Below, in pieces: positions 11,801-24,200 of a stretch of DNA of 64,000 nt. Positions within the stretch are counted from its first letter, which is position 1. Each line of letters starts with the position of its first letter. The stretch is taken from assembly GCA_950106755.1 (NCBI GenBank), contig OX467092.1, positions 10,106,001 through 10,170,000 of the forward strand, read 5' to 3'. The notes beneath the pieces were generated by a model that saw only the letters and a program-made list of their open reading frames with translations, made no database searches and had not been told where the DNA came from. The DNA comes from Climacium dendroides (Eukaryota > Streptophyta > Bryopsida > Hypnales > Climaciaceae). A program made the translations under genes and the position numbers.

Positions 11801-12797
11801 CCAAAGCACCCCACTTCCAACACAGAAGTTTCATAAAGTGCAGCAGCAATAGCAGTACATTGCAAGGACAACATTTAGCATCAAATTACAATAGTGAGAA
11901 ATAAAAGTAAGGCAATACCTGTGAACACTGAAGCAAATGTGTTGGATGTGAAATCCATTGTCTCAGACCTTCATGGAAACTTACAATATCCTTCCGATTT
12001 GAAGACATTGTGGTCTCAGTAGCCCACCAATGCTCCACTGCGGCCTTCACATTCTCTGCGAGGGAATCGCTACGACTTTTTCGGCGATGATGCAGCTAGA
12101 AAGCATCGTTTGCGGTATCCAAAACAAGCCGTCTAGCCCGCGCCTTCGATATGTTTCTTCTGTCCACCCCCAACACAGCAGCCAACCCCCGACCACTTCC
12201 AACCACTGAAGATGAAGCAAAGGTGCACAAGATATCTTTAGCCATTGCAATCTTTGATGGCTTCACCCCAACCAAATGTTCTCTCATACCCTCTCTTACA
12301 CTAGAAACAACATTCTGTTGCAATTTCATAGATTTCAAGTTACTCAAGAATGGTGGAATCATGTCTTTCATATAACTGTGACCCAAAAACTTTTGCACAG
12401 TAAGGTGCTGAATTTTAACATTGTATTCTTCCAAGCGGGAAGAAGCAAACTCTGCAATCTCCCTAGCAATGTCTTGGCTAATTCTATTGGCCCTAGAGGC
12501 ACAATGTTCAAGTCTTTGACATTCTCCCTGTTCAATTCTCCCTGTAGGTGCTAGTTCTTCTTCTTCAACCAAACCGGCCTTTCTTCTTGCTCGACATCGC
12601 CGTGTTCGCTCCCATGCAGACGCCTTCCTCTTCTCTGTGGACCAAGCTAGGTAACCGTCTTCCTTGACAGGTCCCCTTTGAAGTTCAGATTCAGCCATTT
12701 CAAAAGTAAAGGTTCTGAAAATGCACCCATGGATCCACACTACATCAGTTATTCCATCCCTAGAACTTGGGAAGACACGGAGCATTGGATTGAACAT
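8895..12797 (-). pseudogene. DDE-transposase-like gene, two in-frame TAG stops
   Basis: Proposed exons are 12797-11919 (an internal Met at 12698 is an alternative start), 10829-9560 and 9385-8895. All joins are in phase with GT/AG borders. Exon 1 encodes a basic N-terminus and a helix-turn-helix-like stretch (LAAVLGVDRRNISKARARR). Exon 2 holds a Cys-rich zinc-binding-like part (WNTCCCRYH, CSCDCAMICG, CVDCG) and a likely RNase H-fold core: CIDFSKNY, then WSDGCSGQFKS, then GSGHGKGEVDGAGALLKRE. These acidic residues fit a DDE triad. The last exon resembles a small SH3/BAH-like module (LGDNVAVRAPLEEEPWWLI). I cannot place it in a named transposase superfamily and found no terminal inverted repeats. 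In-frame TAGs at 12096-12098 and 9657-9659 interrupt otherwise continuous frames, so it is either recently dead or a domesticated gene that lost function. Confidence 0.6.
11035..11525 (-). repeat. 91-bp minisatellite in the transposase-like gene's intron
   Basis: Five copies of a unit containing AAGTACTTGAACCATAAGG start at about 11102, 11192, 11283, 11374 and 11479, giving periods of 90, 91, 91 and 105. Inside each unit is an 18-bp sub-repeat, AAGCAATCCAGCACCCT. The array lies wholly within the intron 11918-10830. Confidence 0.9.
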
Positions 12798-13914
12798 AGC
12801 TGAAACCTTAAACTGCTAGCACCAACACCAGCGCCAACAGGAAACAACAACGACGATGCTGCCAGCAGCAACAGGAATAGCGACGGTGCCACAATAGCAA
12901 TGCACATGCAACAAACATGCGTGAGGACCAGCACCTAAACGCACCCTAACATAGGATTACGTTAAAATCTGAAATTCTGCACTTGAATGTGTTTGCGGCA
13001 ACCCTTAAGCAGCTAGAGACGTCCTAAAACCGCAGCAAGATAAACCTACAATCCCGCCATAGTTCTCCCCAAGTACACACAGCTCAAATTCCTTCACGCT
13101 TCCCCTAAACCCTAGTAAAATTAAAAGAGCGTGTCCTTCAATGTGGTTGCGCCAGACTTTCACAAGTCTCAGTAGTCCAAAACTCTAACAGCACTCTCCA
13201 CAAAATTTAGTGAGAAAGGAACAATAGTAGGATGCCAGGCAAGGAGAAACCCTAAATGTGAACACAAAGTTTATACAGCTCTGCCAGAAGGAAAGAGCGA
13301 GGTCACGCGCCAGAACTCAGCGAAAGAGAAACGGCTCCACACGGCATCGAAGTTTGAATTTGGATGAATTCGTGAAGGCGCCAAAACAATATTCATCCAA
13401 AATGTCACGATAGTCATTCAATTAAGCACTATTTAGCACAAAAAGCAAGCGTGACACTCACATTTTTGTCCTTTTTGAATATATATACATTTCTATGTAT
13501 GGATGTAATCCATCTTTAAGAATCTACTTACAATATTGAATACATTAGTGTAATTTTTTTTTTAATATTCAAGAATCAATTAAAATTATTTACAAACAAA
13601 GCTCAAGAAAAGGAAGTGTGACACCTTTATTGGCTCCTATTACCTCATGTTTACCCGCAAACTATATTCTTGTATATTGATTTGATACATTTACATCCTA
13701 TTCCTTCAGTGAATTTCAAATTGGCACCTTTATTTGCATTTATATTCCTTTGCATGGACTCGTAATAGCAAATTCTCTTTATGTTTTATTGTTTTGGGGG
13801 ACTGTTTAATGTGTAGCGCTTGGGAAATCATTATTCAGTTTGAGAAGCCTCTATAGAAGTCTAAGTGAAAATGCATACTAGTTTGTCAATGCTTGATTCA
13901 ATTTTATTTGCAGC
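12798..13914. other. Spacer upstream of the transposase-like gene
   Basis: 12800-13400 is GC-richer than its surroundings and may include the promoter and 5' untranslated region of the minus-strand gene. 13400-13914 is AT-rich. No gene recognised. Confidence 0.45.
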
Positions 13915-14655
13915 GGTGGTTTACCTTTGATCTTCGACAATCACAATCGTGATTTCAATGTAACTCACGTATGACTTGGCCATACCATACTATTCTGACG
14001 ACTTTATTCCTAAATTGGAAGGTTTCACACATGACACCACCCTAAACTTAAACAGTGAATTCAACCGCACATGATAACTAGTCACGTGACTCTCTAATGA
14101 CTTCAATAATACTAGACGTGACTTCAAACATGACTGGAGAACAACTTCTTCATGTCTGCAAAATACACATTTCAAGTACCCCACAGTACTTCAATGCAAC
14201 TCCACAACAAATTCCTCATGCATTGTTCACGTCAGATTTAAACAAGGTCTAGCACAACCTAAACATTCCTATCTACATGTCCCACCACATCAAATTTTAA
14301 ATGGGTTCGACGTGACTTCAATATGCTTGTAGCATGACTATACGCATGTCACTAGCTCATTCGTTGAGCCCTCAGATCTAGAATCACTTTTCACATGTCA
14401 ACATCTAGTGACATTTCCTTTAAATCATCTCCTTTCTTTTATCCCCCAAACCCTCTCAGTTTGTCATCCAATTCTACATCCAAGACCACTTTTGTTGGTG
14501 ATAATAAAAAATTTGATGCTCTAAAACATGACTTGTCCACTATGACTAGTAACTACTATAGTCAGGGCACAGTCATGGGTGTCTGGAATGACTGCGGGAT
14601 AGTCATGGAGAAGTCACATTTCACAATCACAAAAGTGGCCATTTTTTTGTAGTAA
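13915..14655. mobile_element. Possible MITE-related segment rich in GTGAC/GTCAT motifs
   Basis: The stretch is dense in CATGAC, GTGACT and AGTCATG words. It stops abruptly at TTTTTTTGTAGTA, which resembles the right end of the CACTA-like MITE at 8206-8346. I could not find a matching left terminus, so the element may be truncated, or the resemblance may be superficial. Confidence 0.3.
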
Positions 14656-14856
14656 AATTATGCTAGGAAGTAGACTTGTTTTAGAATTTAGGATTTTAGA
14701 TATAGTACAATAATAGCTCCTATATTGAAAAACTAAACTTCACTATATATATTTACAATCCCAAATGAAGCATTGTTCATTATTTTGTTTATTTGTAGAT
14801 TGAAGAAGAATGCTTCTTATGCAAGTTCTTTACATCCCTTCTAAACATCCAATGAA

Positions 14857-17588
14857 ATGTAGAGTGGTCAAAGAGAACAAGTTCCTTGCTTCTTTAGGTA
14901 AGGCCACTAAGCTTGAACAATATTCTAAATTTAAAGTGATTAAAGAAGATAAGTTCCCCACTTCCTATAGTAGAGTCGCCAAGCTAGTTGGAGCACCCAT
15001 CTAAATTGAGTTGGGTCAAGGAAGACAAGGTCTCCACTTCCTTTGGCAAGGCTGCCAAGTTTGAGTATTCACTTAAATCTAGAATAGTTAAGGAAGTAAA
15101 GTTTCCCATTTCCTTTGGCAAGGAAAAAATAGTTAACAAGCTTTAAAAAAAATTCAAATTTAGAGTGGTTAAATAGACAAGTCCTCATTTTCTTTGACAA
15201 AATTGTCAGGCTTGAACACCCATCTCAATTAAAAGTGTTCAAAATATATAAGTTCTCCAATTTTTTTGACAAAACTGCCAACCTTGAGCAAATTCTCAAA
15301 TTGAAAGTAGTCAAAAGAAACAAGTTCCTCACTTTCTTTGGCGAAGCTACCAAACTTGAACATCGACTCAAACTTAGAAAGTAGCCCAGGGGGTGCACTA
15401 CAAAAGAGGTTCATGGGTGAGGAGCGACCAAACCCTAACTACCCATTTCTACTTTTCCTAATTACTTTCTAATAAACTATAATTTCAACCTACAATTTTG
15501 AGCTTTGTTTAACAATGTTTATAGGTTTCTATTGCCAAAAATTTCAATCCTAAATAACATGTGATATATTGTCCGTAAATGATTGAAAAATAAACTAAAA
15601 TGACATGTTTTTCAACTAAAATATTTATAGAGATTACATAAAGATGACTATTGTATCAATATTCAGCCAAAATAAACTTTCAGTAGAAAGCTATTTTATA
15701 AAAAAAAAATCATTTTTCAATTTTTTTTTCTTATGTAATATAGGGGTGTGAAAGTTATTTTTAGCTTTATAGTGTATATTTTTTCTTCTAAAATTTGTAA
15801 CTAATTATTATTAACATAAAAAATACTAATAATTCAGAACATAAACTTTCAAAGTAGGAAAATTTATTCATATTCTTTTTAGAAATAAAATAAAATTTTA
15901 GGATATAATATAAGGGGTCCAAAATTTGGTCACTCCTCACCCATGAACTTCTTTTGTAGTCACCCCTCGAGGAAGTGGTCAAGGAAGATAAGTTCTCCAC
16001 TTCCTTTGTCACGGCCATCAAGTTTGAACAATCACTCAATTTTAAAGTAGTCAAGGAAGACAAGTTCCCCACTTCTTCCGACAAGGCCGCCAAGCTTGAA
16101 CAATCACTCAAATTTAGAGTGGTCAAAGAAGACAAGTTTCCACTTCTTTTTGCAAGGCCACCAAGCTTGATCACCTACTCAAACTTAGAGTAGTCAAGGA
16201 AGATAAGTTCCCCTCTTCCCTTGGCAAGGCTACTAAGTTTGAACACCTTATTAAATTTAGAGTGCTCAAGGAAGACAAGTTCCCTACTTCCTTTGGCAAA
16301 GCCACCAAGTTTGAACACCCACTCAAATTTAGAGTCGTCAAAGAAGACAAGTTTCCCACTTCCTTTGGCAAACTGCCAAGCTTGAACAAACCTTCAAATT
16401 AAAGAAGGTCAAAGATGATAAGTTCTCCACTTCCTTTGGCAAGGCCACCAAGCTTGAATACATAAACAAATCTAAAGTAGTCAATGAAGACAAGTTCTCC
16501 ACTTCCTTTGGCAAGCCCACCAAGCTTGAACACCTTACTAAATTTAGAGTGGTTAAGGAAGACAAGTTCCCCACTTCTTTTGGCAAGGACGCCAAGTTTG
16601 AACACCCACTTAAATTTAGAGTGGTTAAAGAAGACAAGTTCTCTACTTCCTTTGACAAGACCGCCAAGCTTAAACACATAAACAAATCTAAAAGATAAGT
16701 TCCCTACTTTCTTTGGCAAGGCCACCAAGTGTGAACATTCACTTAAATTTAAAGTGGTCAAGGAAGACAATTTCTCCACTTTCTTTGGCAAGGCCACCAA
16801 GCTTGAATACTCACTCAAATCTAAAGTGGTCAAAGAAGACAAGTTCCCCACTTCCTTTGGCAAGGCTACCAAGTTTGAACACTCACTCAAATCTAGAGTG
16901 GTTAAGAAAGACAAGTTCCTTAGTTCCTCTAACAAGCCCACCAAGCTTGAACACCTTATTAAATTTAAAGTGCTCAAAGAAAACAAATTCCCTCGAGAGT
17001 TCTTTACTTTTTTTGGCAAGGCCTCCAAGTTTGAACACCCACTCAAATTTAGAGTAGTTAAGGAAGACAAATTCCCCACTTCCTTTAGCAAGGCCGCCAA
17101 GTTTGAACAACCACTCAAATCTAGAGTGGTCAAGGAAGACAAGTTCCCACTTCCTTTGACAAGACCGCTAAGCTAGAACAGTAACTAAGATTTAGTTGCA
17201 ATAGGATATTGCTTGATACAAATTTGTTTAGAAATTGTGTAGAGAATCCAAGCTCTACTAGATCTAGAATCTTTGGTGATGCACATGTATTACAAAGATC
17301 TAATATTCTTTTATGTAGTGTAACTAAAGTATTTGATGGAAGTGTATGTGGCAATCTAGTTTTAGTTTGAAAGTTTTCAAACATAATTGCCTCCAATTGA
17401 GAACATTTTAAAGCAAATTGTAGTTGTAAACCAAGGTTTTCAACATGCACTTCAAGATTGTTCAAAGTACTCACCAAAATCAATACACAAAGTTTTCCAA
17501 AATCAAAATTTTGATTGTCTTTGATCAAAGGGAAAGGATGGTGTGTAGTCTCTTGCCAACAAATGCCTTCAAAGACCTTGACATCCTA
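14857..17588 (-). pseudogene. Decayed partial duplicate of the NLR's LRR exon
   Basis: On the minus strand, an intron end (TTTTGAATGTAG) is followed by DVKVFEGICWQET and then a region closely matching the start of the neighbouring receptor's LRR exon, including CSQLEAI and PSNTL. A run of 24-residue LRRs (72-bp period) follows, with frameshifts around 17140, 16680, 16390 and 16180. The remaining repeats, 15415-14857, are cut off from the rest by an inserted MITE at 15389-15970. No kinase or NB-ARC part precedes it. It therefore looks like a tandem duplication of only the last intron and exon, or a remnant left by deletion. Open frames on the plus strand here are antisense shadows. Confidence 0.8.
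15389..15970. mobile_element. MITE of about 580 bp with 42-bp inverted ends
   Basis: The left end (GGGGTGCACTACAAAAG, then GTTCATGGGTGAGGAG) pairs with the right end, whose complement reads GGGGTGACTACAAAAG and then GTTCATGGGTGAGGAG. The interior is AT-rich and non-coding. It splits the LRR pseudogene: 72-bp repeats resume on both sides. No clear target duplication was seen, so I leave the superfamily open. Confidence 0.8.
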
Positions 17589-17639
17589 CATTCAAAAAGT
17601 TTAGATTATAATGTATTACTTCTTTCTATCATAAATGCA

Positions 17640-18299
17640 AATGATAATTGATTTTCTATAAAAATTAAGTTCTCCACTTCCTTTAGTAGGGCCACCAAGT
17701 TGAAGCACCCACCCAAATTGAGTTTGGTTAAGGAAGACAAAGTCTCCACCTCCTTTGGCTAGGCTACCAAGCTTGAGCACCCACTCAAATCTAGAATAGC
17801 TAAGGAAGTAAAGTTCTCCACTTCCTTTGGCAAGGTTAAGTAGCCAACAAGCTTAAACGATTTTTCAAATTTAGAGTTGTTAAAGAAGACAAGTCCTCAT
17901 TTCTTTTGACAAAACTGTCAAGCTTGAACACCCAACTCATTATAAAGTAGTCAAAGTAGACAAAGTCTCCAATTCCTATAGCAAGGCCACCAACCTTGAG
18001 TAATTTCTCAAATTAAAAGTAGTCAAAAGAAACAAATTCCTCATTTCCTTTGGCAAGGCCCCAAAAGCTTGAACATCTAAACAAATCTAAAATAGTCAAA
18101 GATGACAAGTTCTCCACTTTCTTTGGCAAGGATGACAAGCTTGAATACATAACTAAATTTAGAGTGGTCAAGGAAGAAAATTCCCCACTTCCTTTGACAA
18201 GGCTACAAGCTTGAACAATCACTTAAATCTAGAGTGGTCAAAAAAGGCAAGTTCCCTACTTCCTCTAGTTGTTTGGCCTAGCAAGAATGCCAAGCTTGA
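17640..18299 (-). pseudogene. Degraded LRR tail beyond the receptor's stop codon
   Basis: Minus-strand reading continues past the receptor's TAG (18300-18302) with recognisable but frameshifted LRR units, for example SSLTTLNLVMYSSLSSLP. They run down to about 17660, where the sequence changes to a copy of the receptor's last intron end. The ancestral LRR domain was therefore probably longer than today's. Confidence 0.7.
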
Positions 18300-21200
18300 C
18301 TACATAATCAAATCTAGAGTAGTCAACAAAGACAAGTTCCCTACTTCCTTTGGCAAAGCCACCAAACTTGAACAATCACTTAAATTTAGAGTGGTCAAAG
18401 AAGACAAATTTCCCACTTCCTTTGGCAAGGTTGCCAATTTGGAACACCTTCTTAAATTTAGAATGGTCAAAGAAGACAAGTTGCCCACTTCCTTTGGCAA
18501 GGCCGCCAAGCTAGAACACATATTCAAATTTAAATTGGACAAGGAAGACAAGTTCCCCACTTCCTTTGGCAAGGCCGCCAACCTTGAACACTTAGTCAAA
18601 TCTAAAGTGGATAAGGAAGACAAGTTTCCCACTTCCTTTGGCAAGGCTTCCAAGCTTGAATACTCACTCAAATCTAGAGTGGTCAAAGAAGACAAGTTCC
18701 ACACTTCCTTTGGCAAGATCGCCAATTTGGAACACCTCCTTAATTTTAGAGTGGTCAAGGAAGACAAATTCCCCACTTCCTTTGGCAAGGCCGCCAACCC
18801 TGAACACTTAGTCAAATCTAAAGTGGACAAGGAAGACAAGTTTCCCACTTCCTTTGGCAAGGCCACCAAGCTAGAACACCTTCTTAAATTTAGAGTGATC
18901 AAGGAAGATAAGTTCCCTACTTCCTTTGGTAAGGCCGCCAAGTTTGAACACTCACTCAAATTTAGAGTGGTCAAAGAAGACAAGTTCCCCACTTCCTTTG
19001 GTAAGGCTTCCAAGTTTGAGTACTCACTCAAATTTAGAGTGGTCAAAGAAGACAAAGTCCCCACTTCTTTTGGCAAGGCCATCAAGCTGGAACACATACT
19101 CAAATTTAGAGTGGTCAAGGAAGACAAGTTCCCCACTTCTTTTGGCAAGGCCACCAATTTGGAACACTTCCTTAAATTTAGAGTAGTCAAGGAAAACAAG
19201 TTTCCCACTTCCTTTGATAAGGCTGCCAAGTTGGAACACATACTCAAATTTAAAGTGGTCAAAGAACAAAAGTTCCCTACTTCTTTTGGCAAGACCACCA
19301 AGTTTGAATACTCACTCAAATCTAGAGTAGTCAAACAAGACAAGTTCCACACTTCCTTTGGCAAGACCGTCAAGCTGGAACATATACTCAAATTTAAAGT
19401 GGTCAAGGTAGATAAGTTCCCCACTTCCTTTGGCAAGGCCGCCAATTTGGAACACTTCCTTAAATTTAGAATGGTCAAGGAAGGCAAGTTACCTACTTCC
19501 TTTGGCAAGGCCGCCAACCTTGAACACTTAGTCAAATCTAAAGTAGATAAGGAAGACAAGTTTCCCACTTCTTTTGGCAAGGCCACCAAGCTAGAACACC
19601 TTCTTAAATTTAGAGTGGTCAACGAAGATAAGTTCCCCACTTCCTTTGGCAAGGTCACCAAGTTTGAACACTCACTCATATTTAGAGTGGTCAAGGAAGA
19701 CAAGTTCCCCACTTCTTTTGGTAAGGCTTCCAAGCTTGAGTACTCACTCAAATTTAGAGTGGTCAAAGAAGATAAGTTCCCCACTTCCTTTGGCAAAGTC
19801 ATCAAGTTGGAACACATACTCAAATTTAGAATGGTCAAGAAAGACAAGTTCCCTACTTCTTTTGGCAAGGCCGCCAATTTGGAACACTTCCTTAAATTTA
19901 GAATGGTCAAGAAACAGAAGTTCCCCACTTCCTTTGGCAAGGCCACCAAGTTTGAACACTCACTCAAATTTAGAGTAGTCAAGGAAGACAAGTTCCCCAC
20001 TTCCTTTGGCAAGGCCACCAAGTTGGAACACTCACTCAAATTTAGAGTAGTCAAGGAAGACAAGTTCCCCACTTCCTTTGGCAAGGCCACCAACCTTGAA
20101 CACATACTCAAATTTAGAGTGGTCAAGGAAGACAAGTTTCCCACTTCTTTTGGCAAGGCCGCCAATTTGGAACACTTTCTTAAACTTAGAATAGTCAAGG
20201 AAGACAAGTTCCCCACTTCCTTTGGCAAGGCCACCAAGTTGGAACACTCACTCAAATTTAGAGTGGTCAAGGAAGACAAGTTCCCCATTTCCTTTGGCAA
20301 GGCCATTAAGCTAGAACACATACTCAAATTTAGAGTGGTCAAAGAAGACAAGTTCCCCACTTCCTTTGGCAAGGCCGTCAAGCTGGAACACATACTCAAA
20401 TTTAGAGTGGTCAAGGAAGACAAGTTCTCCACTTCCTTTGGCAAGACTGCCAATTTGAAACACCTTCTTAATTTTAGAGTGGTCAAGGAAGACAAGTTTC
20501 CCACTTCCTTTGGCAAGGTTATGAAGCTTGAACACTCACTCAACTTTAGAGTAGTCAAAGAAGATAAGTTCCCCACTTCCTTTGGTAAAGCTTCCAAAGT
20601 TGAACACGTTCTTAAATTTAGAGTGGTCAAGGAAGATAAGTTCTCCACTTCCTTTGGCAAAGCTGCCAAGCTAGAACACCTTCTTAAATTTAAAGTCATC
20701 AAAGAAGACAAGTTTCCCACTTCCTTTGGCAAGGCTGCCAAAGTAGCACACCTTCTTAAATTTAGAGTAGTCAAAGAAGACAAGTTCCCCACTTCCTTTG
20801 GCAAGGCCATCAAGCTTGAACACTCATTCAATTTTAAAGTGGTTAAAGAAGACAAGTTCCCTACTTCTTTTGGCAAGGCTACCAAGCTTGAACACTCACT
20901 CAAATCTAAAGTGGTCAAGGAAGACAAGTTCCCCACTTCCTTTACCAAGGCCGCTGAGGCGAAACACCTTCTTAAATTTAAGGTAGTCAAAGAAGATAAG
21001 TTCCCCACTTCTCTTGGCAAGGCTACCAAGGTTGAACACTCATTCAATTTTAGCGTGATCAAAGAAGATAAGTTCCCCACTTCCCTTGGCAAGGCCACCA
21101 AGCTTAAACATTCACTCAAATCTAGAATGGTCAAGGAAGACAAGTTCCCCACTTCCTTCGGCAAGGCCGCCAATCTTGAACACCCACTCAAAATTAGGGT

Positions 21201-24200
21201 GGTCAAGGAAAACAAGTTGCCCACTTCTTTTGGCAAGGCCACCAGACTCGAACACATAAACAATCTCAGAATAGTCAAGGAAGACAAGTTCCCCACTTCA
21301 TTTGGCAAAGCTACCAAGCCAAAACACATACTCAACTTTAGAGTGGTCAAGGAAGACAATTTCCCCACTTCATTTGGCAAGGCTACCAAGTTGGAACACC
21401 TTCTTAAATTTAGAGTGATCAAAGAAAACAAGTTCCCCACTTCCTTTGGCAAGGCCGCCAAGCTAGAACACATATTTAAATTTAGAAAGGCCAAAGAAGA
21501 CAAGTTCCCTACTTCCTTTGGTAAGGCTACCAAGCTGGAACACTCACTCAAATTTAGAGTGGTCAAAGAAGATAAGTTTCCCACTTCCATTGGCAAGGCC
21601 ACCAAGCCACAACACCTTCTTAAATTTAGAGTGGTCAAGGAAGACAAGTTCCCAACTTCCTTTGGCAAGGCCGCCAAGTTGGAACACCCACTCAAATTTA
21701 GTCGCAATAGAATATTGCTTGATGCAAATTCATTTGGACATTGAGTAAGGAATCCAAGCCCTACTAGATCTAGAATCTTTAGGGATGCACATGTACTACA
21801 AAGATCAAATATCTTCTTTTGTAGAATAATTGAAGTACTTGATGGAAGCGCATGTGACAATCTAATCTTACTTTGAAAGTTGCCTATTATAATTGCCTCC
21901 AATTGAGAACATTGTAAAGCGACTTTTAGTAGTAAGCCAAAGTTGTCAACATGAGCTATAGGATTGCCCAAAGCACTCACCAAAATCAATAGACGAAGTT
22001 TCCCAAATTTAAAACTTTGGTCATATTTAACCAAAGGAATGTTATGGGACTCAGTCTCTTGCCAACAAATGCCTTCAAGGGCCTCAACATCCTGCATTCA
22101 AAGAATTTACATTAGAATGAATTACATCTTGATATCATAAATAGAAATGATAATTCATTTTTCACATAGTTTTCAAAACTCAAGCTCTATAAAATAATAT
22201 GGGCTTCATTTTTCATTTACTACATTTGATGTATATAGCAAAGTGGATTATTCAAACACATTTGCACACTTGCACTATTGAAATATTACCTCCTCTGTGA
22301 ATCCACCCTCTGGTATCATGGATGCTTTCCAAACTCTTGTACCTCCGGCAATCATTCGTCCCATATCACGAAGTTGGTCATGCATTTCTAAAATGTCACC
22401 CTCTTCATTCAACTTCAACAATGACATGTCAAGCAATCTTTTCAATTCATTCACAGGAAGAATACCATCTTTGGACCACAGCGACAAGATTGTCTCTTTT
22501 GATATGCCAGATGGATATACATCTCGACAAAAGAAACAAGCTACATCCAAAAACATACTCTTTTCAACACCATCGTTCAACCCATCATAGCTAATTTTCA
22601 AAGTGTTCCAAATTTCTTCATCACCATCCAAATTCCTTCCTCTTCCCATCCTTTGTAATGCTCGCTCCCAACTTCGCAACCTCTTTTTATGATGAAGAAA
22701 TGCACCCATCACTTTCAAGCTCAATGGCAAGCCATTGCAAGCTTTTACAACACACTTGCGTAACTCTTCAAAGTCAGGTGAAAAAAGAGCTTCATTCCAA
22801 GAAAGGTGAGTGGTGAAAAGCTTTGTGGATGCCTTTTCATCCAACAACTCAACGTCCAACTTTCCATTATCACCTACAAATGATTTAATAGTACTCCATT
22901 TGCGTGTTGTAAGAATGATTGTAGTACCCTTACTAGCTTGTATCAAGTCAAAAGGTACAATATCATGCACTTGAGTTTCATCCTTGACATCATCCAATAT
23001 TAAAAGAACCTTCTTTTCAACCAAGAGTTTTTTCATCATCTCTTGGGCATCTCCAAGATTCTTTGGTTTTTCATCATTCCCAAGTTTGGATAATATCTCG
23101 CACAATATCTCATACGAACTTTGATAGTTTTTGGATTGTCCAACAAAACATGATGCATGGTATGAAGAATTCACTATCGCATCATCAAATAGAGCCTTTG
23201 CTAGTGTGGTCTTGCCAATTCCACCCATGCCCACAATGCCTACATAATTCATCTTCAAAAGCCTTTTGGCTTTAGATAATTGATATCCCGTGTCAATGAA
23301 AATTTCCTTTGGAAGTGCAATAGGTTCACCCACCTACACATGTACAAGAGTCGTATTCACAAAATCATTTTCGTATGAAAATAAAACACTCAACTTCAAA
23401 CCATGAATACAAAGCTCCAAAACATTTATAAAAACAAAACATCACTCAATCAATTTTGTACTTTCAATAATTTCATACCTTTGAAACATAGTCTGCACTA
23501 GACTTGCAATCTTTTGAGGTGCCAGGTGAACCATACTCTGGAACCATCTTGCATGAATACCTTCCGTTCAAAAAAGATTCCTTTAAACTTGTGAGCCTTG
23601 CACAAATTTGAAAAAATGTTGGCCGTCGAAGAGGGTCTTGAGACCAACATTCTTGGATCAAGTCAGTGAGTTCTTTAAAATTGTTGGGTAGGTCTGGTCG
23701 TGAGCTTTTACTATCTATGCCATGTGCACTTGATATTTCATTATAAAAATCTTTTTTTGTAAAACTAGAATATGGAACCTTTCCTGATAGAATCTCTGAA
23801 CATATCATGGCAAATGACCACACATCAGCTTGAAACCGATACAATGAAGTATTACTTCCCCTGATCATTTCGGGGGACATGTATCCTGGTGATCCAATTG
23901 GAGACTTTAATGGTTGTGGGGGCTTTAGAGGCTTGGGATTGCTACAAACCTCCAATTGAGACTCTCCATAATCCGTCAACTTCAATATGCAACGAGGAGA
24001 AATATCCTCCATAGAGAGTGAACTTGCTAACACATTAGCAGGTTTCAAGTCAAGATGGGCAACTTGCATGTCATGAAGGTAATTCACACCCTTCGCAATT
24101 TGGTGCATCATATCAACTGCAAGATGATAGGGTAAAGGCCTCTTTTCATTCTTCAATATTGTAGACAAGCTTGATTCCATAACCTCCATCACCAAATAGA

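Noticed and set aside
15975..17176. Plus-strand frames of KEDKFPTSF type
   Set aside because: Antisense shadows of the LRR pseudogene.
18211..21744. Plus-strand 1,177-residue protein
   Set aside because: It is exactly antisense to the LRR array, has the same 24-residue period, lacks any domain, and its openness follows from repeat amplification. Kept only as a finding, not as a gene.
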